Assembly (NCBI GenBank): GCA_900466475.1
Contig: UBMI01000010.1
Span: 620,001-684,000 of the forward strand
Source of the DNA: Hyphomicrobiales bacterium
Lineage (GTDB): Bacteria > Pseudomonadota > Alphaproteobacteria > Rhizobiales > Rhizobiaceae
DNA length: 64,000 nucleotides
Reading direction: 5' to 3'
Shown in pieces: positions 7,912-16,038 of the stretch. Below the pieces are notes generated by a model. The model had not been told where the DNA came from and made no database searches. It saw only the letters and a list, made by a program, of their open reading frames with translations. Every line of letters begins with the position of its first letter. Positions within the stretch are counted from its first letter, which is position 1. A program made the translations under genes and the position numbers.

Positions 7912-8550
7912 TCAGGCCGCTATTTTCGCGGCAGCCAGATAGGTGCAGAACATCAGCGTCAGCTGCGTCCGCAAACCGCCGTCGATGAGCAGTTCCGACA
8001 TGTGGCGGTCGAAGACGTTGCGGACGGTGCCGCAGAGCACGTTCAGCATCATCACGTTGACGGTGGCGAGATTGTCGAACTCTGCGTCCGAGGCGGTGGC
8101 GAACATGGCATGGCTTGCCGCTTCAATGCGCTGCGACATGGCCTCGACGATGCCGGCGACATCGATCTCGGCGGCGGCGCGGTAGAGGGCAATCGTGACG
8201 TCGCGGCGCTCGATCTTGACCTCGATATAGGTGCTGACGAGGGCATCGGCCATCTCGGCATAGCGCGCGCCGCGATGGGCGAGGCAGGCGGCTTCCACGC
8301 GTTCGGCCAGCATCGTCAGGTACCGCTCGTTGACGGCGTGGAACAGTGCCTGTTTGTTCGGAAAATACTGGTAGAGGGAGCCGACGGAAACGCCGGCTCT
8401 TTCGGCGACCCGCGTCGTCGTCAGGTCACCCGGACCGTCCGCTATCAAAACCTGAATCGTCGCTTCGAAAATCGCCTCGACGGTGTTCACCGACCGCGCC
8501 TGACGCGGTGATTTGCGGGCATTTGCGGCTGATATCTGCGCGGAAACCAT
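7912..8550 (-). CDS. TetR/AcrR family regulator
   Basis: From MVSAQISAANARKS at 8550 this is a 212-residue TetR protein. The helix-turn-helix lies at about residues 25-70 (TVEAIFEATIQVLIADGPGDL, TTTRVAERAGVSVGSLYQYF, NKQALFHAV), and the rest is a helical ligand domain. A longer in-frame start exists at 8616, but it would overlap the promoter region of the neighbour. It is divergent from an SDR gene at 8628, so it probably represses that gene and itself in response to a small molecule. Confidence 0.85.
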   Translation of the reverse strand: MVSAQISAANARKSPRQARSVNTVEAIFEATIQVLIADGPGDLTTTRVAERAGVSVGSLYQYFPNKQALFHAVNERYLTMLAERVEAACLAHRGARYAEMADALVSTYIEVKIERRDVTIALYRAAAEIDVAGIVEAMSQRIEAASHAMFATASDAEFDNLATVNVMMLNVLCGTVRNVFDRHMSELLIDGGLRTQLTLMFCTYLAAAKIAA

Positions 8551-8627
8551 ATGCGAATTCAAAACCTGAAGAATCCTTCTTATTTTCAATCTGCGCGCAC
8601 CGATCGAGATTTTCAAGGAACTTCAGG

Positions 8628-9359
8628 ATGAACGACACTGGACGTATCGCGCTCGTGACAGGCGCAAACAAGGGAATTGGATATGAAATCGCCAGACAGC
8701 TCGCCGGATCAGGCGTGTCTGTTTTCCTCGGCGCACGTGATGCCGGGCGCGGCCAGGCCGCGGCGGATGACCTCGCCGGGCAGGGGCTCGACGTAGCGTT
8801 CATCCGGATCGACGTCTGCGATGCGGCAAGCATTGCGGCCGCCGCCGCAGAGATCGATGCGCGGCGCGGCCGTCTCGATATCCTCGTCAACAATGCCGGC
8901 ATTGCCGACTATACGGACGGCGCTCCCGGCAAGGCCTCGCTCGATGCCGTGCGCGGCGAACTGGAGACCAATTTCATCGGGGCGCTCGCGGTGACGCAGG
9001 CGATGCTGCCGCTCTTGCGCAATGCCAAGGCCGGGCGCATCGTCAACATGACCAGCAGCCTCGGCTCCCTGACGCTGAACGGCGATCCGAGCTGGCCGTT
9101 CTATGGCGTGCGGCTCATCGGCTACAATGCGTCGAAGGCGGCGCTGAACATGCTGACGGTCCAGCTCAATGCGGAACTCAGCGATACCGGGATCACCGCC
9201 GTATCGGCTTGCCCCGGCCTCGTCGCCACCGACCTCAGCGGCCATCGCGGCGACCGCACGCCATCGGAGGCTGCGGCCTTTCCGGTGCGAATGGCCTTGC
9301 TTCAAGGGCACGACCTGAAAGGTATTTGCCAGAGCGAGCAGGGCGCTGTCCCCTGGTGA
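8628..9359 (+). CDS. SDR family oxidoreductase (carbonyl-reductase-like)
   Basis: This 243-residue classical short-chain dehydrogenase has the NADP motif TGANKGIGYEIA (about residues 9-20), NNAG near residue 88, and the catalytic residues N, S (MTSSLGSL), Y-N-x-S-K (GYNASKAAL) and CPGLVATD. AAGGA precedes ATG 8628. The last 30 residues, after the GHRG segment, diverge from the usual carbonyl-reductase ending (a hydrophobic strand plus GFF) but keep the terminal PW, so the tail looks partly degenerate. The substrate is unknown. It pairs with the divergent TetR gene. Confidence 0.85.
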   Translation: MNDTGRIALVTGANKGIGYEIARQLAGSGVSVFLGARDAGRGQAAADDLAGQGLDVAFIRIDVCDAASIAAAAAEIDARRGRLDILVNNAGIADYTDGAPGKASLDAVRGELETNFIGALAVTQAMLPLLRNAKAGRIVNMTSSLGSLTLNGDPSWPFYGVRLIGYNASKAALNMLTVQLNAELSDTGITAVSACPGLVATDLSGHRGDRTPSEAAAFPVRMALLQGHDLKGICQSEQGAVPW

Positions 9360-9485
9360 CGGCCTTCGCGTTGGCAGTCGACGGAAAGCGTGTCGACTGC
9401 TGACGCATTGTGTGAGCAAGTTCAGAGGGATAGAAATAGGCACATGGGTGGTGGCCGACTCTTGCCAGTCGAGGCGTGAGGCACG

Positions 9486-10085
9486 ATGTCAAACGCTGAG
9501 GTTCGTCGCCGATCAGGATCGCGGGGAGGCGGGTTTCGGATGGTGATGTCCTATCGGCAGGCAGTGGCCGCCGCCGAAGATCTGGCACGGACCGAGCCGC
9601 GGATCGTGTTCATGATGTGCGGTTTGGCAGGTTCCGGCAAGACGACCTTTGCACAGCGGCTGGAGCCGCTCGGATGTGAGCGTTTCTCGATCGACGAAGA
9701 GGTCTGGCGGCATGACGGGCGTTTTGGCGTCGATTATCCGGAAGCTGCCTATGCCGATCTGCAGGCCGCCGCCGAAACCCGGCTGCGGCTCCGCCTTGAA
9801 GACCAGCTCATGCGCGGCACCAAGGCAGTGATCGATTTTGCCTTCTGGAATGGCGCGGTTCGCGCCCGCTACCGTGGGCTTGTCGAAGCTCGGGATCACC
9901 GGTGCTGCATCATTTATCTTCAGGTGGACGAGGCGATTTTGCGCGGCCGCTTGAGAGAACGCTCGGCACGGCGTGATGCAAATGCCGCGTTTCCGATAAC
10001 GGACGAGCTGCTCGCGAAATATATCCAAGGCTTCGATATTCCGAGCGAAGAAGAGGCATGGATCGTGCAGGCGACATTCGATTGA
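9486..10085 (+). CDS. P-loop NTPase / small-molecule or zeta-like kinase
   Basis: This 199-residue protein has a Walker A motif at about residues 47-54 (CGLAGSGKTT), an early DEEVW acidic motif, a conserved DFAFWNGAVRARYR segment and a late R-rich lid (RGRLRERSARRDAN). The pattern is that of the AAA_33/zeta-like kinase group, which phosphorylates small molecules, nucleotides or aminoglycosides. No antitoxin-like partner is adjacent, so a toxin role is not supported. ATG 9486 has GAGG close upstream. ATG 9540 or 9546, behind GGGGAGG, are alternatives that would remove the disordered first 18-20 residues. Confidence 0.75.
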   Translation: MSNAEVRRRSGSRGGGFRMVMSYRQAVAAAEDLARTEPRIVFMMCGLAGSGKTTFAQRLEPLGCERFSIDEEVWRHDGRFGVDYPEAAYADLQAAAETRLRLRLEDQLMRGTKAVIDFAFWNGAVRARYRGLVEARDHRCCIIYLQVDEAILRGRLRERSARRDANAAFPITDELLAKYIQGFDIPSEEEAWIVQATFD

Positions 10086-10099
10086 GGAAGCCTCCCTGC

Positions 10100-10125
10100 G
10101 AGGGCGCGACGAAAGCCGCGCCCTC
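10100..10125 (+). terminator. GC-rich hairpin after the P-loop kinase gene
   Basis: GAGGGCGCG and CGCGCCCTC are perfect 9-base arms with an 8-base loop, starting 15 bases after the stop codon. No long T-run follows. Confidence 0.55.
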
Positions 10126-10284
10126 GAAAATGTCAGGCGTCGATCGCGGCCGCTGCGCGATATGCATGAGGTAGACGCAGGTATCGGATGATCTAACCGC
10201 CGGCGTCGGCACGGCATGCGGACAGCGACAGCAACGGATATTGCTCATCCCGTCCCATAAGCAATAGGGCAGGCAGAGATGCGA

Positions 10285-10313
10285 TTGACGGACCGCAAAT
10301 TTGCGGTTAGCTC
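10285..10313 (+). promoter_or_regulatory. Promoter with embedded 16-bp palindrome upstream of the ilv leader
   Basis: TTGACG (10285-10290) is a good -35 element. TTAGCT or TAGCTC 16-17 bases later is a weak -10 element. The spacer contains the perfect palindrome ACCGCAAATTTGCGGT (10292-10307), placed where a bound repressor would block polymerase. The predicted transcript start (about 10319-10321) abuts the leader-peptide ATG at 10322. Confidence 0.5.
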
Positions 10314-10321
10314 TTACGCCC

Positions 10322-10378
10322 ATGAAAATCGCAATGGTTCTCGTCGTGGTGATATCGCGCATGGGCAGGACGGTGTAA
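10322..10378 (+). CDS. Branched-chain attenuator leader peptide, 18 aa
   Basis: The frame encodes MKIAMVLVVVISRMGRTV. Seven of residues 3-11 are Ile, Leu or Val, in an uninterrupted control run, as in ilv/leu attenuators. The stop codon lies inside a GGACGGT-GTA-ACCGTCC hairpin (10368-10384), and an intrinsic terminator follows 34 bases after the stop. No ribosome site precedes the ATG, and the promoter predicts a transcript that starts at or next to it, so the peptide is probably translated from a leaderless mRNA, as reported for trpL of Sinorhizobium meliloti. Ribosome stalling at Val/Leu/Ile codons would prevent termination. Confidence 0.8.
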   Translation: MKIAMVLVVVISRMGRTV

Positions 10379-10411
10379 CCGTCCGGCATCAGCCACCCAT
10401 GCGCCGAACAC

Positions 10412-10436
10412 AAGGTCCCTGACGGGGCCTTTTTTT
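10412..10436 (+). terminator. Attenuator terminator of the acetolactate synthase gene
   Basis: AAGGTCCC (10412-10419) pairs with GGGGCCTT (10424-10431) around a TGAC loop, followed by seven T residues. CCGTC at 10379-10383 can instead pair with GACGG at 10421-10425, a short possible antiterminator. Leader peptide, hairpin and T-run together make a complete attenuator. Confidence 0.85.
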
Positions 10437-10482
10437 GTGCCCCGTCGCAACCCAATCACCCTATCAACGACGGAAAATTGCT

Positions 10483-12300
10483 ATGACCGGCGATAAGGCC
10501 AGCTTTACCCAAAATTCCTCCAATCCTTCTTCTTCCGGCCCCCTGATGAACGGCGGCGAAATCGTGCTGCGGGCGCTGCGCGACAATGGCGTCGAGCACA
10601 TATTCGGCTATCCGGGGGCTGCCGTGCTGCCGATCTATGACGAGATCTTCCAGCAGGACGAGATCAAGCACCTGCTGGTGCGCCACGAGCAGGGGGCAGG
10701 GCATGCCGCCGAAGGCTATGCGCGTTCGACCGGCAAGGTCGGCGTCATGCTGGTCACATCAGGACCGGGTGTCACCAATGCCGTCACCGCGCTGCAGGAT
10801 GCGCTGATGGATTCCATTCCGCTCGTCTGCCTGACCGGGCAGGTGCCGACGACGCTGATCGGCACGGATGCCTTTCAGGAATGCGATACGGTCGGCATCA
10901 CGCGGCCCTGCACCAAGCATAATTTCCTCGTCGATCACATCGACGATCTCGCAAGGACCATCCATCTCGCCTTCAGGATCGCGACGTCAGGCAGGCCGGG
11001 GCCGGTTCTGGTCGACATGCCGAAGGATGTGCTGTTTGCGAGCGGGCTTTATGTCGGGCCGCAGGAGGTTTCGATGCCTGCGAACTATAAGCTGCCGAGG
11101 TGCGGCGATCAGGAGGCGATCGCTGCCGCGGTCAGGCTGATGGCGCAGGCTGAGCGGCCGCTCCTCTATACCGGCGGCGGCGTCATCAATTCCGGGCCGG
11201 AGGCCTCGCGCCTGTTGCGGGAACTGGTGGAGCTCACCGGTTTTCCCATCACCTCGACGCTGATGGGGCTCGGCGCCTATCCGGCGAGCGGACCGAACTG
11301 GCTGAAGATGCCCGGCATGCACGGTTCCTATGAGGCAAACATGGCGATGCATGATTGCGACCTGATGATTGCCATCGGTGCGCGTTTCGACGATCGCGTC
11401 ACCTCGCGTGTCGACAGGTTTTCGCCGGGGTCGAGGAAGATCCATATCGATGTCGATCCATCCTCGATCAACAAGAATGTACCTGTCGATATCGGCATAA
11501 CCGGCGATGCGGCCGATGTGCTGCGGGAGATGATCGAAACCTGGCGGGCGCTTCCGGCCCGACCGGAGCGCGGGCGGCTGGATGCCTGGTGGGGCGAGAT
11601 CGAGCGATGGCGGGCGCGAAACTCCTTTGCCTATGAGATGCGCCATGATGCGATCATGCCGCAATATGCGCTGGAGCGGCTGCATGCGCTGACGACCGAT
11701 CTCGACCCTATCGTCACCACCGATGTCGGCCAGCATCAGATGTGGGCGGCACAGCTCTTCGGTATCGAAGGGCCGAACCGCTGGCTCACCTCGGGCGGGC
11801 TCGGCACGATGGGTTATGGTCTGCCGGCGGCGATCGGCGCGCAGATCGCCCATCCCGGCCGGCTGGTCCTCGGCATCGTCGGCGATGGCTCGGTGCAGAT
11901 GACGCTGAAGGAGCTTTCGGCGGCCATGCAGCACCAGGCGCCGGTGAAGATCTTCATCCTCAACAATGCGCAGCTCGGTATGATCCGGCAATGGCAGCAG
12001 ATCCTGCATGGCAACCGGCGGGACAGATCCTACTCCGCCTCGCTGCCCGATTTCGTCAAGCTGGCGGAAGCCTATGGGGCCGTGGGCCTGCGCTGCGAGA
12101 GGCCGGAGGAGCTGGATGAGAAGATCCGCGAGATGATCGCCACCGACCGGCCGGTTCTCTTCGACTGCCGGGTCGCGGCGCTGGAAAACGTCTATCCGAT
12201 GGTCCGCAGCGGCCGGCCGCATAATGACATGCTGTTCGGCGAGGATGTCAGCGCGGCGGAAGCGGAGGGCGAATTCGGCTTCAGCCAGGGGCTGGTCTGA
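10483..12300 (+). CDS. ilvB: Acetolactate synthase large (catalytic) subunit
   Basis: This 605-residue ThDP enzyme makes acetolactate or acetohydroxybutyrate, the first common step of Val/Leu/Ile synthesis. It carries the catalytic Glu motif (RHEQGAGHAAEGYARSTG, about residue 70), the FAD/central domain (GARFDDRVTSR), and the ThDP-binding GDGSVQMTLKEL with an NN end (ILNN) near residue 500. The length is normal apart from a disordered N-terminus of about 25 residues. No regulatory subunit (ilvH) follows; the next gene is a convergent transporter. It is therefore either a second, orphan catalytic subunit or depends on an ilvH elsewhere. Expression is set by the attenuator just upstream. Confidence 0.92.
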   Translation: MTGDKASFTQNSSNPSSSGPLMNGGEIVLRALRDNGVEHIFGYPGAAVLPIYDEIFQQDEIKHLLVRHEQGAGHAAEGYARSTGKVGVMLVTSGPGVTNAVTALQDALMDSIPLVCLTGQVPTTLIGTDAFQECDTVGITRPCTKHNFLVDHIDDLARTIHLAFRIATSGRPGPVLVDMPKDVLFASGLYVGPQEVSMPANYKLPRCGDQEAIAAAVRLMAQAERPLLYTGGGVINSGPEASRLLRELVELTGFPITSTLMGLGAYPASGPNWLKMPGMHGSYEANMAMHDCDLMIAIGARFDDRVTSRVDRFSPGSRKIHIDVDPSSINKNVPVDIGITGDAADVLREMIETWRALPARPERGRLDAWWGEIERWRARNSFAYEMRHDAIMPQYALERLHALTTDLDPIVTTDVGQHQMWAAQLFGIEGPNRWLTSGGLGTMGYGLPAAIGAQIAHPGRLVLGIVGDGSVQMTLKELSAAMQHQAPVKIFILNNAQLGMIRQWQQILHGNRRDRSYSASLPDFVKLAEAYGAVGLRCERPEELDEKIREMIATDRPVLFDCRVAALENVYPMVRSGRPHNDMLFGEDVSAAEAEGEFGFSQGLV

Positions 12301-12358
12301 GCCTGCCGCGGCATCGGCCGGTGTCGAGTGCATCGGCCGATGCGCCTGCTGGAGGATA

Positions 12359-13228
12359 TTACGTGTCGAGGCTTTCGGCAGGTGCCTCGTTGACTCGGGC
12401 GAATTTCAGATAGGGTATCGCGACGAGCGCGGCGATGAAAACATGCAGCAGCACCACTGCCACCGCCGCCTTCTCGTCCGGAAAATTGTAGGCGGCAATC
12501 GCCATCGCGACGCCTGGATGGCGCGCGCCCGTCGCCAGCGCCAGAACCACGCGATCATGGGCATGCGGCCCGCCCATGGCGTGGCCGACCAGCAGCCCGA
12601 ACGCGGTAAAAAGTGCCAGAGACAGGATGAGCCCGTTGCCAACAAGCGCCCAGGTCGCAGGCAGCGTCACGATGAGGACCGGCACAGCCGCCAGAATGAG
12701 CAGGGCGGTTCCGAGCCGTGCGATCGGTTGCACGAACTGCCGCGCAACGACCGGGGCAAAGCGCTCGACCATCATCCCGAGCACGAGCGGCAGGATGACA
12801 GAGACGAGGACGATCGGCACGACACGGATGGCGGGCATCTGGTAGCGCTCGCCAAGGACGACATCTGCCAGTGCGATGGCGAGCGGAACGAGCACGACGG
12901 CGAGAAATGACGCTGTGACGCAGAGGCTGATCGCGTAGGAAGATGTCCCGGCCGCTTTACTCTGCCTTATCGTCAGGATCGGTGGAACGGGCGCCATTGC
13001 AAGGCCGATGAGGGCAATCTTGAGCGGCAGGGGCAGTGGAAAGAAGAACGCGGCCGCGAGGGCCAAACCCAGCATGACGATGTTCATCGACAGGATGGAT
13101 TTGAACAGCAGAACCGGGCGAGCGAGCAAGTAGGTGACGTCGCTGAACGTTGCCCGTAGCCCGAGCGCAAAAACGATCAGGAACAGGCTGGCCTTCAGAG
13201 TGAGCGTGACAAAATCCGCAAATGTCAT
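12359..13228 (-). CDS. Bile acid:sodium symporter (BASS) family transporter
   Basis: This 289-residue inner-membrane protein has about 8-10 hydrophobic helices. The BASS hallmarks are an early LFLIVFALGL helix, AMAPVPPILT, and a late ATGARHPGVAMAIAAYNFPDEKA crossover motif. I chose ATG 13228 because GGGGAGAG lies before it; the longer frame to 13318 has no ribosome site. The substrate is likely an organic anion or keto acid, but it cannot be read from sequence. It is convergent with the acetolactate synthase gene. A 20-base element shared with the channel gene at 23300 lies 64 bases upstream. Confidence 0.85.
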   Translation of the reverse strand: MTFADFVTLTLKASLFLIVFALGLRATFSDVTYLLARPVLLFKSILSMNIVMLGLALAAAFFFPLPLPLKIALIGLAMAPVPPILTIRQSKAAGTSSYAISLCVTASFLAVVLVPLAIALADVVLGERYQMPAIRVVPIVLVSVILPLVLGMMVERFAPVVARQFVQPIARLGTALLILAAVPVLIVTLPATWALVGNGLILSLALFTAFGLLVGHAMGGPHAHDRVVLALATGARHPGVAMAIAAYNFPDEKAAVAVVLLHVFIAALVAIPYLKFARVNEAPAESLDT

Positions 13229-13291
13229 TGCTGCTCTCCCCACCGGATTGATCGTGCGGATCGATCGGTAGGGAAAAACAGCGGGCCGCGG

Positions 13292-13311
13292 AAGTACGTT
13301 ACGGTAAATGC
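13292..13311 (-). promoter_or_regulatory. Shared 20-bp element, copy 1
   Basis: AAGTACGTTACGGTAAATGC matches 18 of 20 bases with the element at 23377-23396. Both lie 64-77 bases upstream of minus-strand membrane-protein genes and in the same orientation relative to the gene, which suggests a common regulator or promoter class. Confidence 0.45.
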
Positions 13312-13414
13312 CCGGCAATGGCGGCTTCGCACCTGTGATGCCTGCCGCGCTCCTGCAAAAAAACCGGACGCTCGATCGCGCCCGGCGGATGCTCTGGTGA
13401 TAGTCTCTTGCGCC

Positions 13415-14056
13415 CTATTTCGACAGCACGACATGCGCCGCCAGTTCCGTCATCTCGTGGGATCTGACGGAGAAGCCGAGTGCGGGCAGATCGATGCCTT
13501 CGAACATGGCTTCACCCTTGCCGAGGACAACCGGGGAGATGGCGAAATGCATCTCGTCGACCAGGCCGGCCTTGAGATATTGCCTGACAGTACTGACGCC
13601 GCCGCCGATCTTGATGTCCCTGTCGCCGGCTGCGGCCCTGGCTTTTTCCAGTGCCTCCTCGATGCCGCCGGTGACGAAATGGAAGGTGGTGCCGCCTTCC
13701 ATGACGATGGGCTCGCGGGCATGGTGGGTGAGGATGAAGGTCGGCGCGTGATAGGGCGGGTTCGGCCCCCACCAGCCTTTCCACGCGTCGTCCGGCCATT
13801 CGCCCCTGATCGGGCCGAACATGTTGCGGCCGAGGATGAAGGCGCCGAAGCCGGTATTGCCGGTCGAGGCATATTTCTCGTCGGTGCCGGTGGAGCCGTC
13901 ATCCTTGCCGATCATGGCGCGGAAGGTGCGGGTGCCGAAGAACCACTGGTGTAGCTCCATGCCGCGCTTGCCGAGGGGATTTTCAAGACTCTGGTCCGGA
14001 CCGGCGCCGAAACCATCCACCGAAAGGGAAAATGCAGCAACGCGTACACGTGCCAT
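13415..14056 (-). CDS. Dihydrofolate-reductase-like (RibD C-terminal fold) protein
   Basis: This 213-residue protein starts at MARVRVAAFSLSVDGFGAGP, the standard RibD_C/DHFR-family opening. GFGAFILGRNMFGP (cofactor loop), FILTHHAREP and KIGGGVSTVRQYLKAGLVDEMHF follow, the last being the conserved GG-x-x-x-xxxL-LIDE-type motif. GGAGG is five bases before ATG 14056. The family binds NADPH and reduces unknown small molecules; it is not a housekeeping DHFR. It is divergent from the HxlR-type regulator at 14146, a common pairing for this family. Confidence 0.85.
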   Translation of the reverse strand: MARVRVAAFSLSVDGFGAGPDQSLENPLGKRGMELHQWFFGTRTFRAMIGKDDGSTGTDEKYASTGNTGFGAFILGRNMFGPIRGEWPDDAWKGWWGPNPPYHAPTFILTHHAREPIVMEGGTTFHFVTGGIEEALEKARAAAGDRDIKIGGGVSTVRQYLKAGLVDEMHFAISPVVLGKGEAMFEGIDLPALGFSVRSHEMTELAAHVVLSK

Positions 14057-14089
14057 GCCAGCCTCCATCTGATTGCATTTTGAAATCAG

Positions 14090-14118
14090 TTGTCTTGTCG
14101 CATGACTGATCCTATAAT
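14090..14118 (+). promoter_or_regulatory. Sigma70-type promoter of the HxlR regulator gene
   Basis: TTGTCT (14090-14095), a 17-base spacer and a perfect TATAAT (14113-14118) predict a transcript starting near 14125, about 20 bases before the gene. TTGCAT upstream and ATGCAA overlapping the -10 region form distant inverted arms that could bind the regulator itself. Confidence 0.6.
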
Positions 14119-14145
14119 GCAACTGGTTTTCTCACGGAGTCGAAT

Positions 14146-14667
14146 ATGGATATCGAGATACGGTCGGGCTGCCCGATCAACCTGACGATGGAGGTGCTGG
14201 GCGACCGATGGAGCCTTGTCATCATCAGGGATATCATGTTCGGCAATCGCCGGCACTTTCGCGAGCTCCTGACGCAATCGGAGGAGGGCATCGCTTCCAA
14301 TATCCTGGCGGCGCGTCTCAAACGGCTGATGTCCTGCGGGCTGATCACCAAGCTCGACGATCCCTCCCACAGCCAGAAAGCGATCTACAGCCTGACGGAA
14401 GCCTCCATCCAGCTCGTGCCCATGTTCGCGATGATCGGCGCCTGGGGGCGGCGGTTCCTGCCTGTGAGCGAGGATCTGAGCATCCGCGCCGAGCTGCTGG
14501 AGGAGGGCGGGCAGCCGCTCTGGGACGAGTTCATGGAGGACCTGAGACGGATCCATATCGTGGACCCGATCGGCGGGGCGAATGGATCCGTGAAATCGCC
14601 GGTGTTGGCGCGGCTGACGGCGGCGTTTCTCGCGGTGCGGGCGAAGATGGATGCGGCGGCGGGGTAG
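14146..14667 (+). CDS. HxlR-family winged-helix regulator
   Basis: This 173-residue protein has the HxlR signature: an early Cys (IRSGCPINLTMEVLGDRWSLVIIRDIM), FRELL, ASNILAARLKRLMSCGLI and a beta-wing (YSLTEAS). The last 60 residues (RAELLEEGGQPLWDEFMEDLRR) extend beyond the minimal 110-residue domain. In several HxlR proteins the early Cys is the redox or electrophile sensor. It is divergent from the DHFR-like gene and probably controls it. Confidence 0.88.
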   Translation: MDIEIRSGCPINLTMEVLGDRWSLVIIRDIMFGNRRHFRELLTQSEEGIASNILAARLKRLMSCGLITKLDDPSHSQKAIYSLTEASIQLVPMFAMIGAWGRRFLPVSEDLSIRAELLEEGGQPLWDEFMEDLRRIHIVDPIGGANGSVKSPVLARLTAAFLAVRAKMDAAAG

Positions 14668-14756
14668 TGCGCGCTCAAATGCAGTGGCAGGATGGAAAGA
14701 CTGAAAACGGCCGTGAACCCATGAGAGCTTGATGATTGGGTTCGGTGGAAATCGTC

Positions 14757-15260
14757 ATGCAATTCGACTATTCGTGGCGAATGCTCAAGTTTCTAGAACA
14801 ACAGCTCGGTCAAGGCTGGGCGGCCGAGCCAAATGCGCCAGAGCCTCAGGTGTCGGTTGCGGACAGCTCGGTTAACGTCCGTTTCCGCTCCTGCAGGCCC
14901 ATGCGAGACAAAGAGCGGTTGGGTATGGCGAAGGCTTTGAGCCTATTCTCAAAGGCCAGCCCGAAGTTCGATGAGGCATGGGGCACGCTAAGCTTTATTG
15001 ATTGCACCCGGTGGCGCTGGGACGGCACCAACGATCATGAATGGTACAAGGTGGATGGCCATGGTCGTTACAGTGGCATCGCTCCGCATTGGGGCAAATT
15101 CTACGAGTTGATTGGCCACGACCCGATCCGCGATGCCGTGCCTTGGGAGACAATCCGGGCCGACACCGCCAACTCTCGACATTTTCTCTACTATTTCCGC
15201 GACGAGACGCTTGAGTTCATGGCCGACGAGTGGTCGTTCGCCCCTGATCTGACGGACTAA
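14757..15260 (+). CDS. Hypothetical protein, 167 aa
   Basis: From ATG 14757 the protein starts MQFDYSWRMLKFLEQQLGQG and is rich in Trp and aromatic residues (RWRWDGTNDHEWYKVDGHGRYSG, HWGKFYELIGHDPIRD). It is soluble, with no signal peptide or membrane helix. GGTGGAA lies 8-14 bases upstream, and an alternative TTG start is at 14736. I do not recognise the family. Its bulky aromatic, two-domain-like pattern and clean frame support a real gene. It stands alone between the HxlR gene and a TetR gene. Confidence 0.6.
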   Translation: MQFDYSWRMLKFLEQQLGQGWAAEPNAPEPQVSVADSSVNVRFRSCRPMRDKERLGMAKALSLFSKASPKFDEAWGTLSFIDCTRWRWDGTNDHEWYKVDGHGRYSGIAPHWGKFYELIGHDPIRDAVPWETIRADTANSRHFLYYFRDETLEFMADEWSFAPDLTD

Positions 15261-15432
15261 TTTTTGTGTTTGTATAGGCTGAGCCTTTTCTGGCGAGATG
15301 ACAGCCATTCCTCGTCGCTCGATTCACGACGATGCATGAAGATCTCCTTTCCAGCAGATTGGATAACAGGCTGGCGCCAACAGGGACCAACTCATAAGCA
15401 AGCGGCTGGGCCGTTGGGTTTTGCCTTCAGGG

Positions 15433-16017
15433 CTATTTCGTCGGCCATGTAGACAGCGCCTGATCGGCGATGGCGTTCAGCATCTCGCGGCTGAAGCCGG
15501 CCTTGGCCTGCACGGCCATGCCGTGGGTCATAGCCAGGATGAAGGCGGCCAGCGTTTCGGGGCTGGCGGTTTCCGGCAGGTCGCCTTCCGCTTTGGCGCG
15601 TTCGAAACGTTCCTGAATATCGGCCTGGCCGGCGGCGCGGAAATCGATCAGCGCCTGGCGCACCGGCTCGGTCTCATCCGATCCGGCCATCGCGCCATTG
15701 ATGCCGAGGCAGCCCGTATGGTCGGGGAAGCGGGTGTTCAGTTCGATGGCCTTGTAGAGGATGTGGGCGGCGACCTCGCGTGAGGTCGGCAGTTTCAGCG
15801 CCACCGGGAGGTAATGCAGATAGCGCTCGGAATAGCGGTCCAGCGCCTTGCGGAAGAGGGATTCCTTGTTGCCGAAGGCGGAATAGAGGGCGGGGCGCTC
15901 GATGCCGGCGGCCTCCGTCAGGTCGGCATAGGACGTGCCTTCGTAGCCCTTGCGCCAGAAGAGGCACAGGGCGGAATCGAGCACTTTTTCCACGTCAAAT
16001 TCGCGATGGCGTCCCAT
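15433..16017 (-). CDS. TetR/AcrR family regulator
   Basis: This 194-residue protein opens MGRHREFDVEKVLDSALCLF, has the helix-turn-helix TSYADLTEAAGIERPALYSAF and GNKESLFRKAL, and a C-terminal domain with HTGCLGINGAMA, typical of the TetR_C group that controls reductases. It is divergent from the SDR gene at 16176. The 158-base gap holds two copies of a TAACG-x2-CGTTA palindrome flanking a TTGACA promoter, so it very likely represses the SDR gene and itself. Confidence 0.88.
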   Translation of the reverse strand: MGRHREFDVEKVLDSALCLFWRKGYEGTSYADLTEAAGIERPALYSAFGNKESLFRKALDRYSERYLHYLPVALKLPTSREVAAHILYKAIELNTRFPDHTGCLGINGAMAGSDETEPVRQALIDFRAAGQADIQERFERAKAEGDLPETASPETLAAFILAMTHGMAVQAKAGFSREMLNAIADQALSTWPTK

Positions 16018-16038
16018 CAGGTCAGTCCGGTCAATTTC

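Noticed and set aside
9486..10085. Zeta-toxin type toxin-antitoxin system
   Set aside because: The protein has a zeta-like P-loop, but no small antitoxin gene lies next to it, and the lid and substrate region fit a general small-molecule kinase.
10987..12333. 448-codon minus-strand frame antisense to ilvB
   Set aside because: Shadow of acetolactate synthase; no ribosome site and no recognisable domain.
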